A stretch of DNA of 64,000 nucleotides, from assembly GCA_020634155.1 (NCBI GenBank), contig JACKCI010000001.1, forward strand, positions 186,001-250,000, given 5' to 3'. Numbering within the stretch: the stretch's first letter is position 1; each line of letters begins with the position of its first letter. Positions 26,056 through 34,451 of the stretch are shown here, piece after piece. The notes under the pieces were generated by a model that was given only the letters and a program-made list of their open reading frames with translations, searched no databases and was not told the DNA's origin. The stretch comes from Anaerolineales bacterium. Lineage in GTDB: Bacteria; Chloroflexota; Anaerolineae; Aggregatilineales; J027. The position numbers and the translations under genes are program-made.

Positions 26056-28362
26056 ATGCGGCCACCCGTTCTTTCTGCTAAAGCCCTCAAGGATACCTAT
26101 AAAGCCATCCGTGATGGCGATTTTCGTAAAAGCATCTTTCACGATTTTGTCCTTGTTGCCCAGCAATTGAAAGACCCTAGTGCTTTGCGAGGTGATACGG
26201 CTGAAGACCACGCCATTTCCACGCTCCTTATTGAATTAACCACGCAGGAATATAATCAGCTTCGTCTCAAACATCAGTTTCTACCCGTTGATGACCAATG
26301 TACCCGTGACGACGCTATCGAGGATATGGCAATTATTCGTGACCACGATAGTAATCTCGTGGTTGGAGCCAGTGCCGTCTACTACTATTTCGTGCGCTAT
26401 GATTTAGATTGGCCTTCACTGGAAACAGTTTACGAATACTTGGATCGACCTGACCGCACAGCACGCCGTCATGCGAATCAGTTTATAGCCCACATGGTAT
26501 CCGTCGTCATGGAGCGAGAGCAGGAAGCTCGCAGCCAAGACCGCGAAACACGCTGTTGGTTAGCATTACCCCACCAAGATATTCTCGCTATTGAGTCACA
26601 ACGTCAAATATTATCAAACCTAAGTAATGAATTTCCCCAAGCGGTTTTAATACGCGGGCAAACTCAATCTGGCAGAACCACCAATGCATTGAATGTAGGT
26701 CGATACTTGATTCAAGACCCCCGAATTGCTGAAGTAGTTTGGATAAACCTAGCGGATCAACCATCTCGTCCGCTTGCAGATGTTGTTTGTAACACACTAC
26801 GACTACCTGTGCAGCAAGGGTATCAACCAGAGCAAGTCCTAGATGGCTATCTCCAATTGTTGTTGCAAAAAGGCCAATATTTGCTAATCGTTCTCGATAA
26901 TTGCGATGATTGGAGAACATCGGTTGAGGTTGCATGGCGCTGGTTAAGCCATTGCGTGATTGTAGCAACGCTGCAACGGAGTTGGTCAGAATGGCGGGGC
27001 ATCCAGATTGAGGTACCATCGCTTAATCAAGCAGAAGCTCAACACCTAATGGAGTTTTGGAATCGTGACTATCACAAGTCGTGGACACCTTATTTTGATG
27101 AGTTATGGACAGCTACAGGGGGAAACCTTGGGGTATTACGCCATGCTTTAGCCCTACTTGGTCAACTGCCCATTCCCAATATTTTTTCGTTATCCGCCCT
27201 TAGCGATTACTATCGGGACACTTGGCACCAATTATCAGAAGATGAGCAAACGCTTTGGGTACTCCTTGACATATGGGGAATTGCAACCTATCCCCAAATA
27301 AACGAAATCGGGTTTCTAGTTGTTGACCTTGACCACATATTACTAAATCTTCTTGATCTTGGATTCATTTCTGTGCAAAGCAGCATGACTTACCAAGTCT
27401 CACCCTCTATCCGTCCTAGTATCGTGACAGAGGCAGAACAATTGATTTTGCGCCTGCTACCGCAAATTCGTCAAACCGAGAGCCTTATCCTGCCCTTTTG
27501 GGCAAGCGATGATTATCACTCTTATGTTGCAGCTTATCTTAAAGAGATGATTGAACCAGCGCACGAACAAGTTGCCACTACGGGAGAATGGCAGTGGTGG
27601 CTAGAGGTGTGTCAAAATCTAGCGGGCAGCGATATTTTGCCAGCATCCGATCAATTACTATTCCGACTTGAGTCTGCCGTCGCGTTGCGGTGGTTAGGCC
27701 GCTTTAATGAGGGTCTACATGAACTTGGCATCATAATGGAGCAAAATATTGATGAAACTCTGCGTTCGCAAGTGCTAATTGAGAAATCCACACTCTACTT
27801 TTACAACAACCAGCTACCTGAAGCACTAGAAACAGCCCAAGCCGCCCATGCTTGCATGGAGAGTAACCGGAGCCGATTAGCGTTATTACGCGTTTTGAGC
27901 CGAACTGACCCTCAACGGGCAAAGGCTTGGTTCCCGCAATTAAATCAATACGATCCTGCAATTTCAAGCATGCGAGCCGAGATCGAAATTAAAATGAATA
28001 ACTATCCGCAGGCGATCATGGCGGCACGCCAAGCGCTTGAGCTATTGCCAGCGCATTCACTGGCATATGCCCGTAGTCAGTGTCTACTGGCACAGGCCCT
28101 TGCTCTGCAAGGTGAATTTGACGAATCAGAAACGACTTTTGCTGCTGCTGTGAATCGATTGCACCATCAGCACGATATTGTGGGGCTGGCTCGATTCTAT
28201 ACCAATTATGGAGTGGCTATGATTTATGCTGGACGATGGGAAGAAGCTCGGCAGCTATCGCAGTGGGCGTTAGGGTTATATGAGAAACTCCAAGACGCCC
28301 ATGGGCAACAAGCTGCCGAGGAAAATCTGCGGCTCATTGATAAGGCTAGTCGTCTGCGTTAA
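26056..28362 (+). CDS. STAND-type (NB-ARC-like) ATPase with C-terminal TPR repeats, 768 aa
   Basis: A probable signalling NTPase. ATG 26056, 2 nt after the upstream stop, is preferred. The frame is open back to 25891, but that part lies inside the preceding gene. Residues 1-165 are a helical N-terminal region without a named domain. The P-loop is RGQTQSGRTTNALNVG (about 197-212), and the Walker B-like strand is YLLIVLDNCDDW (about 275-286), followed by a sensor-like VATLQRSWSEWRGI. A winged-helix-like segment lies around 385-450. The last 240 residues are TPR helices (ALETAQAAHACMESN, YPQAIMAARQALELLP, GRWEEARQLSQWALGLYEKL). Such proteins usually oligomerise on binding a ligand. The end overlaps the M23 peptidase gene by 17 nt. 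Confidence 0.78.
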   Translation: MRPPVLSAKALKDTYKAIRDGDFRKSIFHDFVLVAQQLKDPSALRGDTAEDHAISTLLIELTTQEYNQLRLKHQFLPVDDQCTRDDAIEDMAIIRDHDSNLVVGASAVYYYFVRYDLDWPSLETVYEYLDRPDRTARRHANQFIAHMVSVVMEREQEARSQDRETRCWLALPHQDILAIESQRQILSNLSNEFPQAVLIRGQTQSGRTTNALNVGRYLIQDPRIAEVVWINLADQPSRPLADVVCNTLRLPVQQGYQPEQVLDGYLQLLLQKGQYLLIVLDNCDDWRTSVEVAWRWLSHCVIVATLQRSWSEWRGIQIEVPSLNQAEAQHLMEFWNRDYHKSWTPYFDELWTATGGNLGVLRHALALLGQLPIPNIFSLSALSDYYRDTWHQLSEDEQTLWVLLDIWGIATYPQINEIGFLVVDLDHILLNLLDLGFISVQSSMTYQVSPSIRPSIVTEAEQLILRLLPQIRQTESLILPFWASDDYHSYVAAYLKEMIEPAHEQVATTGEWQWWLEVCQNLAGSDILPASDQLLFRLESAVALRWLGRFNEGLHELGIIMEQNIDETLRSQVLIEKSTLYFYNNQLPEALETAQAAHACMESNRSRLALLRVLSRTDPQRAKAWFPQLNQYDPAISSMRAEIEIKMNNYPQAIMAARQALELLPAHSLAYARSQCLLAQALALQGEFDESETTFAAAVNRLHHQHDIVGLARFYTNYGVAMIYAGRWEEARQLSQWALGLYEKLQDAHGQQAAEENLRLIDKASRLR

Positions 28363-29533
28363 AGAACTCCTCCATAGGATCAATAGGAGAGTTGTTGCGA
28401 CGGATCTCAAAATGAAGGTGTGGGCCAGTAGAGCAGCCAGTCGAACCCGCATAGCCAATAAGATAACCCCGCCCGTCAATCACTTGACCTTCTTCCACCA
28501 ATATCTCACTAAGGTGAGCATAGTAAAATTCTAGGTCATCCTTACGAATCATCACATAATTGCCAAACCCACGCTTTGGCTCGTCGGAACCTTGCCAACT
28601 GGTGCAATCATAGGCGTCGGCACGGTCCGGCCCCGCGTGCATTACAACCCCGCCTGTCGCACTGGTAATCGGTTGACCTTGCTTCGCTTCAAAGTCGATA
28701 CCAGCGTGGAAGTTCGGGCCAGCCGCATCTCCCTCACAACGTGGATCGTTATCGCGGCCTGTGGCAAACTGGTGACAGCCAAAGCCGCGTGCAATCTCAT
28801 AAGGCTCACCCACAGGATATAAGGATGTTGTAATGATGCCAATCTGCGCCCCAATGAGGTTAGGGAAATAACTATCAAACTGGTCCGGAGTGGGGCAATC
28901 AGTAATCGGTTGTTTATTGAGCAAATAAGGAATGAGGATGACGTCTCCCGGCTTGATTTCAGACAGGGTTGGGTTGGCATCTGACAATTGCTTAAAGCAA
29001 ATCCCCAAACCGTAAGCCACTGCCGCAGGGTTAACATCCTCTTGAGCAACATATTCCAGCATAATCTCTTCATTGGTTTCAATGAATTGGGCAGCCAAAG
29101 CGAATTGCTGTTCTGAGGAGCTACCATCCATACCTTGGGCAATAACGCGAAACGCAAAACTGCCCTCAATAACTGGCTTCCATAAGTAAGATGTCTCTAA
29201 AGCTTGCTGTCCGGGGAGAATATCGGGAACGTGTACCGATTGATCATTTAATAAGACAACCAAGCTGGCGATCCCTGCCTCATATTGGGCGCGGATGCGA
29301 ATAGGAACCAGAATACCAACTTGCACCGTTGCGGGTAAGGGATCAATCGCAATGGATGGTCCTTCACCTGAAAAAACGGTGTTGAAGCTGTTATTTACAA
29401 CTGGAATTGAGCCAGTTTTGGTGGAACGTGAGCGTTGCTGTTCAATGACTTGCGGAATCACGAATACGCCTAGGGCAATGACCGCAATCAGAACCAAACA
29501 ACCCGCGTACCAAGATTTTGGAATGTTAATCAT
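28346..29533 (-). CDS. Membrane-anchored LysM and M23-family metallopeptidase
   Basis: A 395-residue cell-wall hydrolase. ATG 29533 is preferred over GTG 29542, since GAGG lies 9 nt before the ATG. An N-terminal anchor (CLVLIAVIALGVFVI) is followed by a beta domain (about 45-140) and a LysM-like segment (LEYVAQEDVNPAAVAYGLG and LSEIKPGDVILIPY, about 150-195). The M23 lysostaphin-type domain forms the end. Zinc and catalytic residues are visible: HAGIDF (His and Asp), YYAHLSEI and HLHFEI (HxH). It probably cuts peptide cross-links of peptidoglycan. It converges on the STAND-TPR gene. Confidence 0.9.
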   Translation of the reverse strand: MINIPKSWYAGCLVLIAVIALGVFVIPQVIEQQRSRSTKTGSIPVVNNSFNTVFSGEGPSIAIDPLPATVQVGILVPIRIRAQYEAGIASLVVLLNDQSVHVPDILPGQQALETSYLWKPVIEGSFAFRVIAQGMDGSSSEQQFALAAQFIETNEEIMLEYVAQEDVNPAAVAYGLGICFKQLSDANPTLSEIKPGDVILIPYLLNKQPITDCPTPDQFDSYFPNLIGAQIGIITTSLYPVGEPYEIARGFGCHQFATGRDNDPRCEGDAAGPNFHAGIDFEAKQGQPITSATGGVVMHAGPDRADAYDCTSWQGSDEPKRGFGNYVMIRKDDLEFYYAHLSEILVEEGQVIDGRGYLIGYAGSTGCSTGPHLHFEIRRNNSPIDPMEEFFNADD

Positions 29534-29626
29534 AGACGCCACCCTCTACAGTCTATCCATAGTATAAAACAAGTCACTAGTAAACTACTAGCCATACTCG
29601 AAGCGGTAGCTAGTATGCCCAAAGAT

Positions 29627-29665
29627 AGTGGCTTATCCAAGAGATTTTTGAAAGGATAAGCCACT
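29627..29665 (-). terminator. Terminator of the ilv-leu operon
   Basis: Arms at 29665-29654 and 29638-29627 form a perfect 12-bp stem (AGTGGCTTATCC / GGATAAGCCACT), 6 nt beyond the leuB stop. The T tract after it is short (ATCTTT). Confidence 0.65.
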
Positions 29666-29670
29666 AAGGT

Positions 29671-30753
29671 TTATTGAGAGAGTTGGCTTAACTGGTGGAT
29701 AATCTCTTGGGTAAATTCGGTTGTGCTGGTGACGGGGCCTGTGCCAGCGATGTCCGCCGTGCGAATGCCGCTTAATAGCGCCTGCTCAACAGCTTGCTCA
29801 ATCTGGTGAGCAGCATCCTCCAAACCAAGCGAATATCGCAGCAGCATAGCGGCGCTCAAGATAGTACCTGTTGGGTTGGCAATCCCTTTGCCTGCAATAT
29901 CAGGAGCCGAGCCATGTATCGGCTCATAAATGCCAAATTTGCCCTCATTGAGTGAAGCGGACGGCAACATACCCAATGAACCAGCGAGGATGCTGGCTTC
30001 ATCACTGAGAATATCCCCGAACATATTGCCTGTCACCACGACATCCCATGCTTGGGGACGGGTAATCAACTGCATGGCAAAGGAATCTACTAATTGGTGC
30101 AATACTTGGACATCAGGATAATCAGCCGCCATCAAATCAACCGTCCGCCGCCACAATCGGGATGAGGCGAGTACATTGGCTTTATCTACTGAAGCGAGAC
30201 GATGGTCACGCAAACGGGCTGCCTCAAATGCAACCTTAGCCACCCGTGACACTTCAGGAACAGAATAGGCCATTGTGTCATAAGCGCCTGCGGTTGAGTC
30301 AAGCATGAGGGTATTGGGTGGCTCTTCACGGGTACCGAAATAGATACCCCCAACTAGTTCCCGCACAAACAAAATATCGACACCCGTTAGTAGTTCGGGT
30401 TTGACTGGCGCAAACTCTAGCAAGGGTGCCCACACTTTGACTGGACGCAGATTAGCAAAAACACCGAAGTGCTTGCGAAGTGCTAGTAGACCCGCTTCAG
30501 GACGAAGGCCACCTGCCGCACTACCTGCTGGTCCGCCCACTGCACCCAGCAACACCGCATCAGCGTCCTCACAAGCGCGGCGTGTCTCATCAGGAAATAC
30601 ACTCCCAGTCGCGTTGATGCCTTGAATACCAAACGGGGCCTCAGTAAATGACCATTCATGGCCCTTGACTTGCTCAAGAACTTGTACAGCGGCACCGATG
30701 ACCTCTGGCCCTACGCCGTCACCGGGAAGTAATGCGATTTTTGCAGTTGTCAT
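29671..30753 (-). CDS. leuB: 3-isopropylmalate dehydrogenase
   Basis: A 360-residue NAD-dependent decarboxylating dehydrogenase. It makes 2-oxoisocaproate for leucine, and in the citramalate route it makes 2-oxobutyrate from 3-methylmalate. Motifs: LLPGDGVGPEVIG, AVGGP, LLALRKHFGVFANLRPVK, VRELVGGIYFGTRE, the catalytic Lys in DKANVLASSRLWR, VTGNMFGDILSDEASILAGSLG and EPIHGSAPDIAGKGIANPTG. ATG 30753 overlaps the cimA stop (ATGA); a TTG at 30759 is less likely. It is the last gene of the operon. Confidence 0.96.
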   Translation of the reverse strand: MTTAKIALLPGDGVGPEVIGAAVQVLEQVKGHEWSFTEAPFGIQGINATGSVFPDETRRACEDADAVLLGAVGGPAGSAAGGLRPEAGLLALRKHFGVFANLRPVKVWAPLLEFAPVKPELLTGVDILFVRELVGGIYFGTREEPPNTLMLDSTAGAYDTMAYSVPEVSRVAKVAFEAARLRDHRLASVDKANVLASSRLWRRTVDLMAADYPDVQVLHQLVDSFAMQLITRPQAWDVVVTGNMFGDILSDEASILAGSLGMLPSASLNEGKFGIYEPIHGSAPDIAGKGIANPTGTILSAAMLLRYSLGLEDAAHQIEQAVEQALLSGIRTADIAGTGPVTSTTEFTQEIIHQLSQLSQ

Positions 30754-32306
30754 GCACAAACCAATCCATATTCTATAGAATCGACTAAGGCTTGCCAGCT
30801 TGCCTCAATAATGTTGGTGCTGGCTCCAACGGTACTCCAGCGCTTGCTGCCATTACGGGTGTCAATCAATACCCGTGTAGTAGCCCCTGTCGCTGAGGCT
30901 CCATCGACAATACGTACTTTGTAATCGGTTAGGTGAAAATCGGTAAGGCTGGGATAAACAGGGATAAGCGCTTTACGCAAGGCACGGTCAAGCGCATTCA
31001 CTGGCCCATTGCCATCGGCAACTGTGTAGAGTTCTTCACCTTCAACGGAAAGCTTGACCGTCGCTTCGGTGACCATGCCTCGCCCATGCCGTTGCTCAAC
31101 CAAGACCATATAGTCAATGAGATGGAAAGGTGCTACATAATCGGAACGATAGCGATAGAGCATCATGGCAACCGATGCCTCTGCCCCCTCAAAAACAAAG
31201 CCTTGATGTTCGAGTTGTTTAATACGTTCCAGCACTTGGCGGGCAGCTTGGTCTTCGGTATCAAGATTGAGAGCCTCCGCGAGGCTGAAGATATTACCGC
31301 GCCCAGACAAATCCGAAACCAGATAGCGGGTTTCGTTACCGACCAAAGTCGGGTCGATATGTTGATAGCTGTCTACAGTGTGGCGCATAGCGGCGACGTG
31401 AATCCCACCCTTATGGGCAAAGGCACTCTTGCCAACATAGGGCAAACTCTTGTTAGGTGCTTGGTTAGCAATTTCCGCAATGGTATGTGCGATATGAGTG
31501 AGCCGTCTGAGATGACCCTCCGGTAAAGCCGCCAGCCCTAACTTAATCTCAATATCTGGAATAACACTACACAGATTGGCATTCCCGCAGCGTTCCCCAT
31601 AGCCGTTCATAGTGCCTTGGACATGCGTAGCACCAACCCGAATCGCTGCCAACGAATTGGCAACCCCCGATTCGCCATCATTGTGGGTATGGATACCGAT
31701 TTCAACCGATGGCACAGTTTGACGAACATGGCGGGCGATGTCTTCGACTTCCCAATACATGGTGCCGCCGTTGGTATCACACAACACGACGACATCAGCC
31801 CCACCCATTACCGCCGCTTGTAGAGTCGAGAGCGTATATTCAGGGTCTAGTTTATAGCCGTCGAAAAAATGTTCGGCATCATAGACGACTTCACGCCCTT
31901 GGCCTTTGAGATAAGTGATACTCTCACGGATAATCCGCAGGTTTTCATCAGGTGTGGTGCGAATAACTTCATGGACATGCAGCAGAGAAGATTTGCCGAC
32001 CACTGTCACAACAAGTGTGTCAGCCTCTAGCAGCGCTGAGATATTAGCATCAGTGGCGGGGTCACTCCCAGCACGACAGGTCATTCCAAAGGCGGCAACC
32101 TTGGCATGTTGCAACGGTAGCTCCTTAACTTGGCGAAAGTATTCCGCATCTTTGGGGTTGCTACCGGGCCAACCACCCTCGATATAGGCTACACCTAAAT
32201 CATCAAGCAGACGAGTTATCCGTAGCTTGTCATCAACGGACAGCGAGATGCCTTCGCCTTGAGTGCCATCACGGAGGGTTGTATCATAAACAGCAATCTG
32301 GCTCAT
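30750..32306 (-). CDS. cimA: (R)-citramalate synthase
   Basis: A 518-residue enzyme that condenses acetyl-CoA and pyruvate to citramalate, giving a threonine-independent path to 2-oxobutyrate and isoleucine. It belongs to the LeuA/HMGL superfamily but has features of the CimA (TIGR00977-like) group: VYDTTLRDGTQGEGISLSV, YIEGGWPGSNPKD, VVLCDTNGGTMYWEVE, IGIHTHNDGESGVANSL and GTMNGYGERCGNANL. The C-terminal 150 residues form the LeuA-type regulatory domain (VKLSVEGEELYTVADGNGPVNALD). It overlaps leuD and leuB by 4 nt each. LeuC, LeuD and LeuB in the same operon could carry out the next steps. The specificity is inferred from family membership. Confidence 0.9.
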   Translation of the reverse strand: MSQIAVYDTTLRDGTQGEGISLSVDDKLRITRLLDDLGVAYIEGGWPGSNPKDAEYFRQVKELPLQHAKVAAFGMTCRAGSDPATDANISALLEADTLVVTVVGKSSLLHVHEVIRTTPDENLRIIRESITYLKGQGREVVYDAEHFFDGYKLDPEYTLSTLQAAVMGGADVVVLCDTNGGTMYWEVEDIARHVRQTVPSVEIGIHTHNDGESGVANSLAAIRVGATHVQGTMNGYGERCGNANLCSVIPDIEIKLGLAALPEGHLRRLTHIAHTIAEIANQAPNKSLPYVGKSAFAHKGGIHVAAMRHTVDSYQHIDPTLVGNETRYLVSDLSGRGNIFSLAEALNLDTEDQAARQVLERIKQLEHQGFVFEGAEASVAMMLYRYRSDYVAPFHLIDYMVLVEQRHGRGMVTEATVKLSVEGEELYTVADGNGPVNALDRALRKALIPVYPSLTDFHLTDYKVRIVDGASATGATTRVLIDTRNGSKRWSTVGASTNIIEASWQALVDSIEYGLVCA

Positions 32307-32905
32307 GGCATGTCCCCTTGAAGTGTAGATACCGCATATTGACGTTGGGCTTCATAGGTTTCGACCTCTGGTCGGAACTTCATGAGATAGCCGAGTTCAT
32401 CAATGCCCTCTAATAGGCAAGTCTTTGAAAACGCATCGATTTGGAACGTCACCTGTTCACCATTGGGTAGCGTGATGGTCTGTTCAGCTAAATCAACGTA
32501 AATCGTCGCTTGGGGGTCGGTGGCGACCGCTTCCAAGAGATAGGCTTGAGTCTCAGGTGTGATGACCAGCGGCAACAAGCCGTTCTTAAGCGCGTTATTT
32601 CGGAAAATATCAGCGAAATAGGTGCTGAGAATGGCTCTGAATCCATAAGCCTTGAGCGCCCAAGGGGCATGTTCACGTGATGACCCACAGCCGAAGTTAT
32701 GACCCGCCAGTAAAACTTCTGCTCCGGAATAGGCTTCATTGTTGAGAGCAAAGGCAGGGTCACGTCGCCAATCAACAAACAGACCTTCACCTAAACTAGA
32801 TTTATCAGTCACCTTCAAGTAGCGGGCGGGAATGATTTGGTCAGTATCAATATTCTCAATGGGGAGCGGCACAATGCGGCTTTGAAAAGGTTGTATCGGT
32901 TCCAT
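32303..32905 (-). CDS. leuD: 3-isopropylmalate dehydratase small subunit
   Basis: A 200-residue subunit that joins LeuC to isomerise 2-isopropylmalate, and probably citramalate, through a dehydrated intermediate. Motifs: VPLPIENIDTDQIIPARYLK, LLAGHNFGCGSSREHAPWAL, GFRAILSTYFADIFRNNALKNGLLP. The tail, LDEGIDELGYLMKF-like, is typical of the bacterial subunit (about 200 aa). ATG 32905 follows leuC by 19 nt. Confidence 0.96.
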   Translation of the reverse strand: MEPIQPFQSRIVPLPIENIDTDQIIPARYLKVTDKSSLGEGLFVDWRRDPAFALNNEAYSGAEVLLAGHNFGCGSSREHAPWALKAYGFRAILSTYFADIFRNNALKNGLLPLVITPETQAYLLEAVATDPQATIYVDLAEQTITLPNGEQVTFQIDAFSKTCLLEGIDELGYLMKFRPEVETYEAQRQYAVSTLQGDMP

Positions 32906-32924
32906 GATTCTTGTTTCTCCCTCG

Positions 32925-34370
32925 TTAACGAATTTCTACAGGTTGATCAACATTGAGCAAGGTACGGGGGTCAGTGACACAGCCTTGTACCGCCGAGGCC
33001 ACCGCCGTCAAAGGACTGGCAAGGAAAGTACGTCCACCTGCGCCTTGACGACCCTCAAAATTTCGATTGCTGGTGCTGACGGCATATTGACCCGGCTGGA
33101 GTTGGTCGCCATTCATGGCAATACACATGCTGCACCCTGCCACTCGCCACTCGGCACCTGCCTCCAAAAAGATATTGTGCAATCCTTCGGCCTCGGCTTG
33201 GGCTTTAATTTGTTGCGAGCCGGGCACAACTAGCATCCGTACCCCATCTGCTACACGCCGCCCCTTGATGAGTTCAGCGGCAAGGCGTAGGTCGCTGATA
33301 CGCGAATTGGTACAAGACCCAACAAACACCACATCGACCTTTTGACCTAGGAGGGGTTGACCGGGTTGCAAAGCCATATAGTTAAGGGCTTTATCAAGGG
33401 CAGCTTTTTGGCTGCTGTCGCTGATATGGGCGGGGTCGGGTACGCGCTCGGTGATTTTCATGCCCATGCCGGGGTTGGTGCCATAAGTAATCATTGGCTC
33501 AAGGTCATTGGCGTTGAGGATAATTTGTTGGTCATAGGCGGCTCCATCATCGGTGGGCAGGCTCCGCCAATAAGCCAAGGCTTTTTCCCATGCCGCACCC
33601 TTGGGCGCATGTTGGCGGCCAATAACATAATCGAAGGTAGTATCATCGGGTGCAATCATGCCCGCCCGTGCACCTGCCTCAATGCTCATGTTACAAATCG
33701 TCATGCGGCCTTCCATATTCAGACTACGGATAGCACTCCCTGTATACTCGACGACATGCCCCGTGCCACCGCCTACACCAATCTTGGCAATCACAGCCAG
33801 AATGATGTCTTTAGCGGTCACACCATTGGCGAGTTGACCATCGACGCGAATCTCAAAAGTCTTAGGTTTGTTTTGGAGTAGGGTTTGGGTTGCCAGCACA
33901 TGCCCAACCTCACTGGTGCCAATCCCAAAGGCAAGGGCACCAAACGCGCCATGTGTGCTGGTATGGCTATCCCCGCAGACAATCGTCATCCCCGGTTGGG
34001 TCAACCCTAGTTCAGGGCCAATGACATGGACAATGCCCTGATGAGCAGAGCCGAGTTCAAAGACAGGGATTCCATGCTGACGACAGTTTTGTACCAATCG
34101 CTGCAACTGAGCTGCTGCCATCCCGTCGGAAATAGGGATAATCCCATCGGCATTGGGTGGCGTGGTCGGGGTGCTATGATCCATTGTCGCCACGGTTTGA
34201 TCAGGACGGCGCACCTTGAGGCCGCGTCCATTGAGTTCAGTAAAGGCTTGGGGCGATGTCACCTCATGAATCAGGTGCAGGTCGATGTATAAAATAGCAG
34301 GGCTATTGGCGGGATGGGCTACGACATGAGCATCCCAGATTTTCTCAAATAGGGTCTTAGGTGTTGACAT
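32925..34370 (-). CDS. leuC: 3-isopropylmalate dehydratase large subunit
   Basis: A 481-residue aconitase-family subunit with a 4Fe-4S cluster. Cluster ligands are visible: Cys in VFVGSCTNSRISDLR and two in VAGCSMCIAMNGDQ. Other family blocks: TLFEKIWDAHVV, LYIDLHLIHEVTSPQAF, MTIVCGDSHTSTHGAFGALAFGIGTSEVGHVLATQTL, EGRMTICNMSIEAGARAGMIAPDDTTF. Length matches bacterial LeuC (about 466-480). Confidence 0.97.
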   Translation of the reverse strand: MSTPKTLFEKIWDAHVVAHPANSPAILYIDLHLIHEVTSPQAFTELNGRGLKVRRPDQTVATMDHSTPTTPPNADGIIPISDGMAAAQLQRLVQNCRQHGIPVFELGSAHQGIVHVIGPELGLTQPGMTIVCGDSHTSTHGAFGALAFGIGTSEVGHVLATQTLLQNKPKTFEIRVDGQLANGVTAKDIILAVIAKIGVGGGTGHVVEYTGSAIRSLNMEGRMTICNMSIEAGARAGMIAPDDTTFDYVIGRQHAPKGAAWEKALAYWRSLPTDDGAAYDQQIILNANDLEPMITYGTNPGMGMKITERVPDPAHISDSSQKAALDKALNYMALQPGQPLLGQKVDVVFVGSCTNSRISDLRLAAELIKGRRVADGVRMLVVPGSQQIKAQAEAEGLHNIFLEAGAEWRVAGCSMCIAMNGDQLQPGQYAVSTSNRNFEGRQGAGGRTFLASPLTAVASAVQGCVTDPRTLLNVDQPVEIR

Positions 34371-34403
34371 CTTGGCTTCCTTGGCTAATGTGTAAAGGAT
34401 AGT

Positions 34404-34434
34404 TAGGGGCAGAGTAACGATTTCACTACCCCTA
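34404..34434 (-). other. Intercistronic hairpin between leuA and leuC
   Basis: TAGGGG and CCCCTA arms (34404-34409 and 34429-34434) lie in the 81-nt gap after the leuA stop and before leuC. No T run follows on the coding strand, so it is more likely an RNA-stability or processing hairpin than a terminator. Confidence 0.35.
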
Positions 34435-34451
34435 TATATATAATGACAAGC

